DNA from: Carthagonibacter sp032251515
Lineage (GTDB): Bacteria; Gemmatimonadota; Gemmatimonadetes; Palauibacterales; Palauibacteraceae
Length of the DNA: 64,000 bases
Assembly: GCA_032251515.1 (NCBI GenBank)
Contig: JAVVDU010000007.1
Span: forward strand, 1-64,000
Reading direction: 5' to 3'
Position numbers and translations under genes: made by a program. A model generated the notes under the pieces. It was not told the origin of the DNA. It did no database searches and saw only the letters and a program-made list of their open reading frames with translations. Below are positions 51,274 to 60,537 of the stretch, one piece after another (the stretch's first letter is position 1; each line of letters opens with the position of its first letter).

Positions 51274-51560
51274 CTCCGGCGAAGCGGTGCGGAGAGCGGG
51301 GACACCGGGGGAGGGCACGCCGGTCCGCGGTGCTCGGGCGTGGAACACGGGGGAAGAAGCGGCTAGTTTCCCGCAGCGCTCCCACAGCGCCGCCGTAGCC
51401 GCTTCGGCGCGGAAAGCTCGGATCTCCGGGACGTCCGGGGGCGGTTTTCCCCGAGTCCACGGTCCCTACTGATACGACGGTAGATGAATATCACCACGAG
51501 AAACAGCACGACGTTCCGGGGGAAACCTGCCCGGAGCCCCGAACTCGGAAAGGGAACGGC
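51249..51560 (+). other. dnaA-dnaN intergenic region, candidate oriC
   Basis: 312 bp without a gene. It has DnaA-box-like repeats at its left end and a relatively AT-rich patch at about 51466-51510 (with a small CTAC/GTAG hairpin) that could unwind. No cluster of perfect TTATCCACA boxes is present, so origin function is only suggested by position. Confidence 0.4.
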
Positions 51561-52664
51561 ATGAAGCTCTCGGTGACGCGCGACAGCCTGCAGGCGGGAC
51601 TCGGTGCCGTCGCGGCCACGATCCCGGCCCGGACCACTCTCCCGGTCCTGTCGAACATCCTGCTCGAGGCGAAGGAGGGGTCTCTCACCCTCAGCGGAAC
51701 GGACCTCGACATCTCCGTCTCGGTCCGCATCGACGCGGAGGTGGAGGAAAGCGGGTCGGTCACGCTCCCGGCGCGGAAGTTCGCAGAGATCGCGCGCGAG
51801 CTGCCCGACGCGCCGGTACACCTGTCCGCCGACGGGGTGGAGGTCCGCATCCAGAGCGGAAAGAGCCGCTTCAAGCTGTTCGGGCTGGCGCCGGACGAAT
51901 TCCCCAGCGCCCCCGACGTGAGCTTCGAGGACAGCTGGAAGATGCGGGCCGCCGACCTCCAGGAGCTCATCGCGCGGGTCTCGTTCGCCGTCTCCACCGA
52001 GGAGAGCCGCCCGATCCTGAACGGGGTGCTGTGGCAGCTCCGTCCCGATTCCGTCGTGATGGTAGCGACGAACGGCCATCGCCTGGCCCGCATGCGGGTG
52101 GCCGCCGAGGGGCTCAGCGCCCCGGAGGCGGACCTCATCGTGCCGCCCAAGGCGCTGCAGCAGGTGCAGCGTTTGTTCGGAGCGGAAGAGACGGTCGAGG
52201 TCGCCCGGTCGCGAAACCACCTCGGTTTCCGCTCCGACTCCCGGCGAGTGTTCACGCGCCTCATCGAGGGCCCGTATCCCAACTACGAGCAGGTCATCCC
52301 GACCGACAACGACCGGATCGCCACGGGGAACCGCGATGCTCTGTCGGCGGCGATCCGGCGCATGGCGGTCGTGGCGAGCGACCAGACCCACCGGATCAAG
52401 CTCGTGTTCGGCGAGGGAACTCTCTCCTTCCGCGTGCAGACGCCCGATCTCGGCGAGGCGGAGGAGGAAATGGCGGTGGACTACGACGGAGAGGCACTCG
52501 AGATCGGATTCAACGCGAACTACCTGCTCGAGGTGCTGCGGAACATGCCCGACGAGGACGTGATCATGCAGTTGAAGGCGCCCGAACGGGCCGCCACGTT
52601 TCTGCCCGCCACGGGGGCTCCGGACTATCTCTGCCTGGTAATGCCGCTGCGCCTGCTCGACTGA
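51561..52664 (+). CDS. dnaN: DNA polymerase III beta sliding clamp
   Basis: 367 aa, the normal length. MKLSVTRDSLQAGLGAVAA start, TLPVLSNILLEAKEG, VRIQSGKSRFKLFG, RPILNGVLW, and the C-terminal YLCLVMPLRLLD that forms the protein-binding pocket. AAAGGGAA lies upstream of the ATG. The usual recF does not follow. Confidence 0.97.
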   Translation: MKLSVTRDSLQAGLGAVAATIPARTTLPVLSNILLEAKEGSLTLSGTDLDISVSVRIDAEVEESGSVTLPARKFAEIARELPDAPVHLSADGVEVRIQSGKSRFKLFGLAPDEFPSAPDVSFEDSWKMRAADLQELIARVSFAVSTEESRPILNGVLWQLRPDSVVMVATNGHRLARMRVAAEGLSAPEADLIVPPKALQQVQRLFGAEETVEVARSRNHLGFRSDSRRVFTRLIEGPYPNYEQVIPTDNDRIATGNRDALSAAIRRMAVVASDQTHRIKLVFGEGTLSFRVQTPDLGEAEEEMAVDYDGEALEIGFNANYLLEVLRNMPDEDVIMQLKAPERAATFLPATGAPDYLCLVMPLRLLD

Positions 52665-52828
52665 GACCTGGCGTCCGCGGCCAGGAGTCGCTCAACGGCC
52701 CGGCCGATGTCCGGGTCTGCGGTGCGCAACCACGTGAGGAAGGCGGTCCGCTCCGCGCCGGAGCGGGCCGCCGCTTCGTTCCGGGCCATCTCCACTCGCT
52801 CGGCGAACGAGCGGTCTTCCGGCCGCAT
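52625..52828 (-). pseudogene. Possible small remnant resembling the N-terminus of Ser/Thr kinases
   Basis: 67 codons: the AERTAFL...DPDIGRAVERLLAAD pattern resembles the helical leader preceding many Ser/Thr kinase domains in Acidobacteria and Planctomycetes. No kinase follows, and its end overlaps dnaN antisense by 40 nt. It may be a gene fragment or chance. Confidence 0.25.
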
Positions 52829-52833
52829 CGGAC

Positions 52834-54570
52834 TCAGGCCGGGACGGACGGGAGGAAACGCGGCGGGCGCCGGTGGCGCGTCGCCTGCTCGAACCCGTAG
52901 GCGATGCGCAGAAGCAGCGGCTCGCTCCACGCCCGCCCGAAGAAGGAGACACCCACGGGCAGGCCGTGCACGAAACCGGCCGGTACCGTGACGTTGGGGT
53001 ACCCGGCGATGGCCGCGGGCTCGGAGCTGCTGCCCAGGAAATGATCGCCGTTCACCAGGTCGGTCGTCCAGGCGGGCCCGCCGGTGGGGGCGAGCAGAGC
53101 GTCGAGCCGGTGCCGGTCCATCACCGCGTCGATCCCCTCGTCGCGCGACAGGCGGCGCGCCTCGGCCAGGGCGTCGCGGTAGGCCGGGTCGCTCAGCGAC
53201 CCCTTCGCCTCGGCGAGCAGGAAGATCTCCTGCTGGAACCACGGCATCTCTCGCTCCGCGTTCCGCTCGTTGAACTCGATGACCTCCGCGAGCGTGCGCA
53301 CCGGCGCCTCGGGGCCGAGCTGCGCCAGGTAGGCGTTCAGGTCCGCCTTGAACTCGTACAGGAGGACCTCCCACTCCGGCTCGCCCATCGTGCGGATCGA
53401 GCCCGGGTCGGCCGGGTCCACGATCTCCGCTCCCTCGGACCGGAGGGCGGCGATCGCCTCTTCCAGTACGGCGTCCACCTTCTCGTGGTAGCCGGCGTAA
53501 CCGCGCGCCACCCCGATGCGGGCCCCGTCGAGGCCGCCCGGCTCGAGGATGGAGGCGTAGTCCAGGCGCGTGCGGCCGGCGCTGCGGCCCGTCGCCGGAT
53601 CGGCCGGGTCGACGCCCGTCAGCGGGCCCAGCACGAGGGCCGCATCGCGCACCGAGCGGCCCATCGGACCGGCCGTGTCCTGCGTATGCGAGATCGGGAT
53701 GATCCCGCTGCGGCTCGCCAGGCCGACGGTCGGCTTGATTCCCACGATCCCGCTGGCGTGCGAGGGACAGACCACCGAGCCGTCCGTCTCGGTGCCGAGA
53801 GCGGCGGCGGCGAGCGATGCCGCCACGGCGACGGCCGAGCCCGAGCTCGAGCCGCAGGGATTACGGTCGAGGACGTACGGATTGCGGCACTGGCCGCCCC
53901 GGGCGCTCCACCCGCTGCTCGAGCGGGTGGAGCGGAAGTTCGCCCACTCGCTGAGGTTCGCCTTCCCCAGGAGCACGGCGCCGGCGGCCCGCAGGCGCTC
54001 CGCGACGAACGCGTCGCGCGGCGGGATGGACCCCTCGAGGGCGTACGAGCCGGCCGTCGTGGTCGTGCGGTCGTGGGTGGCGATGTTGTCCTTCAGGAGG
54101 ACCGGGATCCCGTGCAGGGGCCCGCGTACCGCGCCATCGGTCCGCTCCGCGTCCCGTTCCTCCGCGATTCGCAGTGCGTCGGGGTTCGTCTCGATCACGG
54201 CCCGCAGCCCGGGCCCGGCGAGATTCGTCGCCTCGATCCGTTCCAGGTAGAGTTCCACGAGACGCCGCGCCGTCCAGCGACCCGACTCCATCCCTTCCCG
54301 CAGCTCGTCGAGGGACACCTCCTCGAGCTCGAACGCCGGCGGTGCGGCGCTTCCCGCCGGAGCGGCCCGTCCGGGCCCCGCGTCGGCCGTCGCGCCGGCA
54401 TCGCTCCCGCTCCCGTCACCCGGCGCGCAGCCCGCGGCGCCGGTGAGCAGCAAGGCGCCTCCTGCCACGCCGTATCCCAGGAACTCGCGCCGGGTGGGGC
54501 CCCCGCGAACGCTTCCATCGCGGTCCTCCCGCTCGCGTCCATCTCCTTCCGTCCGCTGGTTCTCGGGCAT
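52834..54570 (-). CDS. Tat-exported amidase-signature enzyme
   Basis: 578 aa from ATG 54570 with AAAGGAG upstream. Twin-arginine signal TRREFLGYGVAGGALLLTG followed by a lipobox-like AAGC, so it may be a Tat lipoprotein. Catalytic Ser-cisSer-Lys triad: VLLKDNI, GSSSGSAVAVA, and the TDGSVVCPSH loop. The family hydrolyses amides (peptide amides, aryl amides, ureas); substrate unknown. It ends convergent to dnaN. Confidence 0.92.
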   Translation of the reverse strand: MPENQRTEGDGREREDRDGSVRGGPTRREFLGYGVAGGALLLTGAAGCAPGDGSGSDAGATADAGPGRAAPAGSAAPPAFELEEVSLDELREGMESGRWTARRLVELYLERIEATNLAGPGLRAVIETNPDALRIAEERDAERTDGAVRGPLHGIPVLLKDNIATHDRTTTTAGSYALEGSIPPRDAFVAERLRAAGAVLLGKANLSEWANFRSTRSSSGWSARGGQCRNPYVLDRNPCGSSSGSAVAVAASLAAAALGTETDGSVVCPSHASGIVGIKPTVGLASRSGIIPISHTQDTAGPMGRSVRDAALVLGPLTGVDPADPATGRSAGRTRLDYASILEPGGLDGARIGVARGYAGYHEKVDAVLEEAIAALRSEGAEIVDPADPGSIRTMGEPEWEVLLYEFKADLNAYLAQLGPEAPVRTLAEVIEFNERNAEREMPWFQQEIFLLAEAKGSLSDPAYRDALAEARRLSRDEGIDAVMDRHRLDALLAPTGGPAWTTDLVNGDHFLGSSSEPAAIAGYPNVTVPAGFVHGLPVGVSFFGRAWSEPLLLRIAYGFEQATRHRRPPRFLPSVPA

Positions 54571-54647
54571 GGCGGCTCCTTTCGGGGCAGAGATCCGGGG
54601 CCGGCGGCGCGCCGGGCTCCGGAGCACACGCTAAACCGGTCGTGCCG

Positions 54648-55832
54648 TCAGCGCACGCGCAGCAGCGGCCGGAGATCCGCGCGCAGCGCGGCGTCGAACG
54701 CGGCCGGGTCGCCGTCCGGCGCCTCGGCGAACACGAAGGCGAAGGCCGGATAGCGGCGCCAGTCCATGCGCCGGACCTCCCGCGGGTGGCGGACCAGGGC
54801 GGCCAGCCCGTCCCAGTCCACCGCCACGACCCGGCGGCGGTCCACGTCGGGCGGCACCTCCGCCACCACCAGGGCCCACGTCGAGCGGCCGGCGCGCGCC
54901 GCGATCGCGCCCCAGTCGGGCCGCCGGTCTTCCAGGAACGCGGCGTACGGGTCGATGCCGTAGGCGTGGTGCGCGATGTCGGTGGCGCACAACCCGGCGA
55001 AGCGCAGCGGGTTCACCTCGATGGGGCGGAGCCGACCATCCCCTCCCACGCGGACTTCCGCGTGCACCGGGAAGTCGTGCAGGCCGAGGCGGCCGCCCAG
55101 TTCGCGCAGGAACGTCCGGAACGGGTCCCTCCAGCGCTCCACGAGGGCGGCCGACGTGAGGTAGACCCGGTCGCTCACGTCCTGCTCGCCGGAGAAGGCG
55201 TGCTCGAGGACGTTCAGGATCACCGGCTCGCCGCGACCGTCGAAGTACGCGTCGAAGGCGTACTCCGCCCCGGCGATCCGACTTTCGACCACGTAGCGTT
55301 CGAGGCCCAGCACCGCGTCAGGGTACATGCCGCCGAGTCGTTCGACGTCCCGGCGGGCGTCCCGCAGCGCGGCGGGCCAGTCTTCCGCGGCCGCGACGAC
55401 CCGCACTCCGGAACTGAAGAACCCGACCGCCGGCTTCAGCACGACCGGGAACGGGATCCCGGGCGGATCGAGGCCCTCGAGATCCGACAGCGTGCCGCCG
55501 CGGAAGAAGAGATCCGGGTGAACGTCCCGCAGCAGTTCGCGGAACCGGAGCTTGTCCTTCAGCGCCCCGACCGCGGCGGGGAGGTCGGTCCCGGCGAGGT
55601 GCGCCACGATCCAGCCGATCGCGTTCTCGGAGTTCGCGTACAGGCGGGCCGGCGGCCCGCGGCGCGCGCGTCCGGCGGCCGCGAGCCGGGCGAAGGCCGC
55701 GTCGTCGGAGAGCCGGGCCGCGCCGTCCCGGTACAGGCGCTCCGCCATGGCGGTGCGGAGGATGGGGGCGCCGGAGCGGGCGGCGGCGCGGGCCAGGAAC
55801 TCCGAGACGTACGGCTCTTCCAGGATGAACAG
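54648..55832 (-). CDS. ATP-grasp family ligase, start uncertain
   Basis: About 394 aa. ATP-grasp features: PFPVVLKPAVGFFSSGV (P-loop lysine), YVVESRIAGAEYAFDAYF, VHAEVRVGG...PIEVNPLRFAG for the metal site. The product would be a peptide or amide bond on a small molecule. In frame there is no ATG or GTG before ATG 55748; candidate CTG codons are at 55832 and 55886. Elsewhere the pattern is a GTGA overlap, and GTG 55924 overlaps the upstream stop but runs out of frame in a GGCGCCCG-repeat stretch. I suspect a 1-2 base error or slippage there. Confidence 0.7.
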   Translation of the reverse strand: MFILEEPYVSEFLARAAARSGAPILRTAMAERLYRDGAARLSDDAAFARLAAAGRARRGPPARLYANSENAIGWIVAHLAGTDLPAAVGALKDKLRFRELLRDVHPDLFFRGGTLSDLEGLDPPGIPFPVVLKPAVGFFSSGVRVVAAAEDWPAALRDARRDVERLGGMYPDAVLGLERYVVESRIAGAEYAFDAYFDGRGEPVILNVLEHAFSGEQDVSDRVYLTSAALVERWRDPFRTFLRELGGRLGLHDFPVHAEVRVGGDGRLRPIEVNPLRFAGLCATDIAHHAYGIDPYAAFLEDRRPDWGAIAARAGRSTWALVVAEVPPDVDRRRVVAVDWDGLAALVRHPREVRRMDWRRYPAFAFVFAEAPDGDPAAFDAALRADLRPLLRVR

Positions 55833-55920
55833 GGGCGGCTCCGGTGGCGGGCGGGCGGCGGAACTCGGGCGGGCGCCGGGGCTCAGGCGGGCGCCGGGGA
55901 ACTCACGGGCGCCGGCGCGC

Positions 55921-56556
55921 TCACGGCGTGTCCGGCCCGTCCGCCAGCGGCGCCTCGAGCGCGACGCGGCGGGGCGGATAGCAGTACTCCTCGTCGCACG
56001 ACTGGAGCGTGACCACGAGCCGGGCGGCCGCGTCGGATGCCACGCCGTCCGCCGGCAGGCGCAGGCGCAGACGGGCGACCGTCGTGTCCGTGAACGACAG
56101 GAGCTCCAGCGGCTCGCCGGCGTACCGCACGACCACCGGCACGGGGTCGGGCCAGGCGATCGACTCGAGTGCCGCGCCCTCCGGCAGCGACACGACCTCC
56201 ACCGCGGTGGCGATGGGCAGGAGACCCTCCAGGGCGGCCGGCACCACCGGCTCGTCGGGCCACGAGTGGAACGTCCTCGCGTGCTCGAGGGCGACACGGA
56301 CCTCGACGAGCGCGCCGCCGCTCACGCCGTCGCGGACGGTCTCGAGCCGCTCGACGCCGGCGACGCGGACCTGCACCGAATCCGCGCCGCCGCGCACGCC
56401 CTGGGCGGCCACGGGGCGTGCCGTGCCGAGCGCCAGGGCCGCCAGCGCGAGCGTGCCGGCGGCCACCCGGCGCGCCAGGACGGTCCGGCGCGCGTCGGCC
56501 GCGGGGTCCGACGCGGCCGCCCGGATCGCCGTGGTCAGCTGGCATGCGGCGCTCAA
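55921..56556 (-). CDS. DsbD N-domain-like exported protein
   Basis: 211 aa from TTG 56556 overlapping the TlpA stop (TTGA). Signal peptide (AAGTLALAALALGTARPVAAQ). A single immunoglobulin-like domain ends with QSCDEEYCYPP, like the redox-active CxxxxxC plus CYPP of the DsbD periplasmic N-domain, but no membrane or thioredoxin part follows. It probably exchanges disulfides with the TlpA-type protein next to it. Confidence 0.72.
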   Translation of the reverse strand: MSAACQLTTAIRAAASDPAADARRTVLARRVAAGTLALAALALGTARPVAAQGVRGGADSVQVRVAGVERLETVRDGVSGGALVEVRVALEHARTFHSWPDEPVVPAALEGLLPIATAVEVVSLPEGAALESIAWPDPVPVVVRYAGEPLELLSFTDTTVARLRLRLPADGVASDAAARLVVTLQSCDEEYCYPPRRVALEAPLADGPDTP

Positions 56557-57704
56557 GATCCGTCCTCCCCCGCCATGGCCTCGGCCAGCGTCGCCGCGAG
56601 CCGCTCGCCGCGCAGGTCCTCGTTCGTGGCGAGGATCCGGCCGTCCGGCCCCACCAGGATCGCCCTCGGGATGTTCACGATGTCGAACTCGTCGGCGAGG
56701 GGCGAGTCGATGCCGCCTTCCACGAACGTGTGCCGCCACGGCATCGTCCAGCGCCCCTCCTCGCGGAAGCGGGCGACATCCGCCGGGTCGAGGTCGAAGG
56801 AGAGGCTGACGATCTCGAAGCCGTGCGGCCCGAACCGCTCGTGCGCCGCGTGCAGGTACGGCATCTCGGTGATGCAGGGGCCGCACCAGGTGGCCCAGAA
56901 GTCCATCAGGTAAGTCCGCCCGAGGAGGCTGTCACGCGTGATCGTGCGCGCCGGATCGTCCAGCGCCGCGACCGCGAAGTCGGGCACGGGCCGGCCGGGC
57001 CGCATGCGCCGGTCGGGCGCGTACAGCTCGCGGGCGCGCGCCGCGGGCTTCGAGTCGGGGTGGCCCGCCACGAGCCGCTCGTACAGGGTGGCCATCGCGG
57101 CCTCGTCGTCCCGCAGCAGCGCGTCCCGTATCAGGTGCTCGAGGGCCACGGCTCGCACGTCGGGATCCGGGTGCCCGTCCGCGACGGCCCGGGCGTAGGC
57201 TCGCGCCTCGTCCGGCCGTCCGGCCGGGCCCAGCGCCTCGGGGAGCGCACGCGGATCGATGCTCCACGCCGGGGCGTCGGGGGAGATCGCGGCCAGGGCG
57301 CGCCTCGCAAGGGAGGCGTCGGTCTTGATGGGCGCCGCGAGGTAGGCGGCGAGCATCCAGGCGCTCGGCTCGTCGCCGGAGGCCGCCGCGAAGTGCGGCG
57401 CGAGCGCCGCGGCCACGGGCGCCGGATCGTACTCCTCGTAGATGCGGCGCATCTCTGCCACGGTGGCGCCCGCCGCCTCCGCGCGGGCCCGCCGGTCGAA
57501 GTAGGCGTCGACGTGCGCGGCGAGGTCGTCGAGGAATGCGGCGAAACGGGGGTCGTCGGCGACCCGGGCCGGCACCGCCGGATCGAAGCGGAGCCCCGCC
57601 GGGGCCGTCCGCTCCTGGGCTCCCGCGGTAGCCGGGGCGGCCACGAGGAGGAGTGGCAGCAGGAGCCGGAACGGGGCTGTCGCGATGGTCTCACGTACGG
57701 ACAT
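56553..57704 (-). CDS. TlpA/ResA-like periplasmic thioredoxin with helical N-domain
   Basis: 383 aa from ATG 57704 (GGGAGA upstream). Signal peptide, a helical TPR-like part (about 45-240), and a redoxin domain with DFWATWCGPC active site (WCGPC) and cis-Pro in VNIPRAILV. It reduces or oxidises protein thiols in the periplasm. It leads an overlapped set with the DsbD-N protein and the ATP-grasp gene. Confidence 0.9.
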   Translation of the reverse strand: MSVRETIATAPFRLLLPLLLVAAPATAGAQERTAPAGLRFDPAVPARVADDPRFAAFLDDLAAHVDAYFDRRARAEAAGATVAEMRRIYEEYDPAPVAAALAPHFAAASGDEPSAWMLAAYLAAPIKTDASLARRALAAISPDAPAWSIDPRALPEALGPAGRPDEARAYARAVADGHPDPDVRAVALEHLIRDALLRDDEAAMATLYERLVAGHPDSKPAARARELYAPDRRMRPGRPVPDFAVAALDDPARTITRDSLLGRTYLMDFWATWCGPCITEMPYLHAAHERFGPHGFEIVSLSFDLDPADVARFREEGRWTMPWRHTFVEGGIDSPLADEFDIVNIPRAILVGPDGRILATNEDLRGERLAATLAEAMAGEDGS

Positions 57705-58017
57705 GAATGGTCTCCCGGGAGTCGCCGGCTCCGGCGCCGTGGCCATCTGCGGGGCCCTCCGCCGGGGCCGGGGCGGGACGGCGCACCGGCCGACCCGCCC
57801 GCCGTCGTGCTCAACCCGGGCCGGGGTCCCGTGTTCCGCGCTTCCGGCCGGCCGGGTCCCGGGAGGCAGGCCGCGGCACGGGTCATCCGCAGGATGTCCC
57901 AACCCTTCGGTCGGAGACGCATTCCGATGTAGAGTGGAGCGCGAGGCGCTCCGCCGGACGGCCCTCCGACTCGCCGCGCGGCGGGGCGGACCTGGAGACT
58001 CGGCAAGGAGGCGCACG
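57705..58017. other. Divergent promoter region of the TlpA and TPR lipoprotein genes
   Basis: 313 bp, GC-rich, no gene or RNA recognised. Good ribosome sites lie at both ends. I see no convincing -35/-10 pair; TAGAGT near 57933 could be a -10 for the plus strand. Confidence 0.35.
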
Positions 58018-59667
58018 ATGAAGAAGCGACACACGCCCGTCCTGCTGGCCGCCCTGCTCGGGGCGGCCGTCGCCGGCTGCGGCGGTCACGCGGCGGAGGA
58101 GACGAGCGCGGGCGCTGCCGTGCCGCTGTACGATGACCTCGGAAGCTGGCACCGGGAGATCGCCACCGACTCCGAGCGCGCGCAGGCGTACTTCGACCAG
58201 GGGCTGCGGCTCCAGTACGCCTTCAACCATGCGGAGGCGATTCGATCCTACCGCGCGGCGCTCGACCTCGACCCCGAGTGCGCGATGTGCTGGTGGGGCA
58301 TCGCCCTCGCGGCCGGACCGAACATCAACGCGCCGATGGACTCCGCCTCGGGGGCCCTGGCACGCGAGGCGATCGGTCGGGCCCGCGAGCTGGCGGCCGA
58401 GGGTCCGCCGGGGGAGCGGGCCCTCATCGAGGCGCTCGCGGTCCGCTACGCCGATGACCCGACGGCCGAACGCGCGCCGCTCGACTCCGCGTGGGCCCGG
58501 GCGATCGGGAGGGTGGCGGAGGCGAGGCCCGACGATCCGGACGTGCTGACGCTGCGGGCCGCCGCCCTCATGAACCTCAGTCCCTGGAACTACTGGACGG
58601 GACCCTACGACGCCCGCGAGCCGCGCCCGGACACCCCGGCGATTCTCGCGGCCGTCGAGCGCGTCCTGGAGATCGAGCCGGACCATCCCGGGGCCTGCCA
58701 CTACTTCATCCACGCCGTCGAGGCGGCGTACCCGGAGCGAGCGGTTCCATGCGCGGAACGGCTCGCCTCCCTGATGCCGGGGGCGGGCCACATCGTCCAC
58801 ATGCCCGGCCACATCTACATCCGCGTCGGCCGCTACCACGATGCCGTACGGGCGAACGAGCACGCCGTGCACGCGGACGAGTCGTACATCCAGGACCAGC
58901 GGCCGGGCGGGATCTACCCCGGTGCGTACTACCCCCACAATTACCACTTCATGTGGTTCGCGGCGACGATGGCGGGCATGCGGGACAAGGCGCTGTGGGC
59001 GGCCCGGCAGGTGGCCCCGAAGGTGCCGCTGGAACTGGCCCGGGAGGTCTACTGGATCCAGAACGTCCGGGTCCTCCCGCGGCTGGCCATGGTCACCTTC
59101 GGAGACTGGGAGGGGGTGCTGGCGGAACCGATGCCGTCTCCGGACCTCCCGGTCGCCACCGTGATGGCGCACTACGCGCGCGGCGTCGCCCGTGCGGCGA
59201 CGGGCCGGCCCGAAGAGGCTCGCAGCGAGCTGGCGACGCTGCGGGGCATCCTGGCGGAGATGGAGGCCGACCAGGCCCCCGAGGGGATCCGCACGGTGAG
59301 CGGGATCGCCGTGAAGGTGCTGGAGGGGGAGATCGCCCTGCGCAGCGGCGATCCAGAAGGCGCGGTTCCGCCGCTCCGCGAGGCCGCGGCGCTGGAGGAT
59401 GGCCTGTTGTACGAGGAGCCGCCGCTGTGGTACCTGCCCGTCAGGCACGTGCTCGGCCGCGCCCTGCTGGAGGCCGGACGACCCGCGGAGGCCGAACAGG
59501 TCTACCGGCAGGACCTCGTGCGCTTCCCCGCGAACGGCTGGTCGCTGGTCGGGCTCACGGCGGCCCTGGAGGCACAGGGCCGGCGGGCCGCGACGGCCGA
59601 GGCTCGGGCGTCGTTCGAGGAGGCGTGGCGGCACGCCGACATCGAGCTCACGTCCTCGCGGATCTGA
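58018..59667 (+). CDS. TPR-repeat lipoprotein
   Basis: 549 aa from ATG 58018 with AAGGAGG upstream. Lipobox LGAAVAGC. TPR repeats throughout: YFDQGLRLQYAFNHAEAIRS, then HYFIHAVE, HMPGHIYIRVGRYHDAVRAN and more. The His-rich HYFIHAVE and VHMPGHIY stretches recur in a family of TPR proteins of unknown role. Its end overlaps the convergent rhomboid gene by 20 bp. Confidence 0.85.
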   Translation: MKKRHTPVLLAALLGAAVAGCGGHAAEETSAGAAVPLYDDLGSWHREIATDSERAQAYFDQGLRLQYAFNHAEAIRSYRAALDLDPECAMCWWGIALAAGPNINAPMDSASGALAREAIGRARELAAEGPPGERALIEALAVRYADDPTAERAPLDSAWARAIGRVAEARPDDPDVLTLRAAALMNLSPWNYWTGPYDAREPRPDTPAILAAVERVLEIEPDHPGACHYFIHAVEAAYPERAVPCAERLASLMPGAGHIVHMPGHIYIRVGRYHDAVRANEHAVHADESYIQDQRPGGIYPGAYYPHNYHFMWFAATMAGMRDKALWAARQVAPKVPLELAREVYWIQNVRVLPRLAMVTFGDWEGVLAEPMPSPDLPVATVMAHYARGVARAATGRPEEARSELATLRGILAEMEADQAPEGIRTVSGIAVKVLEGEIALRSGDPEGAVPPLREAAALEDGLLYEEPPLWYLPVRHVLGRALLEAGRPAEAEQVYRQDLVRFPANGWSLVGLTAALEAQGRRAATAEARASFEEAWRHADIELTSSRI

Positions 59668-60286
59668 GCCGCGTCCGCAGCCAGGCGGTCATCACGCCCG
59701 CCAGGAACCCGGACAGGTGCCCCTCCCAGGAGATTCCCTGCTGGCCGGGCAGCATCCCGGCCAGCAGGGAGCCCCACGTCAGGAACACGAGCAGCGACAG
59801 AAAGACGGCCCCGGGACGCCGGTCGAACCAGCCCGTGGCGAGCAGGTAACCGAAGTAGGCGAACACGACGCCGCTCGCGCCGATGTGCACGCCGGGACTC
59901 CCGATGAGCCACGTGCCGAGTCCGCCGACCGCCACGCCGAGACCGGTCGCGATCCAGAAGTCCCGCTCCTCGCGCAGCAGCACGAGGCCGCCGAGCCCGA
60001 CGAGGCCAAACGTGTTCAGCAGGAGGTGGACGGCCCCCCCGTGCAGAAAGGGGTGCAGCGGGACCCCGACCAGGCCCGCCGGATCGCGCGGCCGCACGCC
60101 GTACGCGCGGAGCGCTCCGCCCAGGAGGAGGTCGGCGGCGAGCACGGTCCACAGGAGGATCACGAGACCGGCGAGCATCCGGGCGTGGCCCGCCACGTCG
60201 GCCTGCACCGCGGCCCAGGAGTCGCGCCGCCGGGGGCGGGGCCCGCGCCCGCCGTCCCCGCTCCGCCTCGTTCCGGGCTTCGCCAT
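59648..60286 (-). CDS. Rhomboid family intramembrane serine protease
   Basis: 212 aa, six membrane segments. Catalytic Ser in HIGASGVVFAYFG and His in WEGHLSGFLAG; HPFLHGGAVHLLLN precedes as the usual L1-TM2 region. Complete dyad, so probably active. An Arg-rich cytosolic N-terminus of about 25 residues. Confidence 0.92.
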   Translation of the reverse strand: MAKPGTRRSGDGGRGPRPRRRDSWAAVQADVAGHARMLAGLVILLWTVLAADLLLGGALRAYGVRPRDPAGLVGVPLHPFLHGGAVHLLLNTFGLVGLGGLVLLREERDFWIATGLGVAVGGLGTWLIGSPGVHIGASGVVFAYFGYLLATGWFDRRPGAVFLSLLVFLTWGSLLAGMLPGQQGISWEGHLSGFLAGVMTAWLRTRLRSART

Positions 60287-60403
60287 CCCGCCGCTCCTTC
60301 GTGGTTTCCGCCACCTGAGACCCGCGACCTGCGGGCCGCGCGCGCACCTGCCGCCCGCGTCTCGGTACGCGCGAGCGGCCCCGGAGATTCACCCGGCGAA
60401 CGT

Positions 60404-60426
60404 AGCCGAAGCCGCGAGCTTCGGCT
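60404..60426. promoter_or_regulatory. 8-bp perfect inverted repeat upstream of the GH15 gene
   Basis: AGCCGAAG (60404-60411) and CTTCGGCT (60419-60426) around a 7-nt loop, in the 251-bp divergent gap between rhomboid and GH15. It may be an operator or a hairpin. Confidence 0.35.
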
Positions 60427-60537
60427 GCGGACGCGGGACCGTTAGGTTCCGGGCGGCCGCCGGGACCGGTCCCGCGCGGGGCCCGTGCGGCGGCCCCGCC
60501 GCGGCCCCGGCGGAGAGCCGCCGCGGGGAAACGCACC

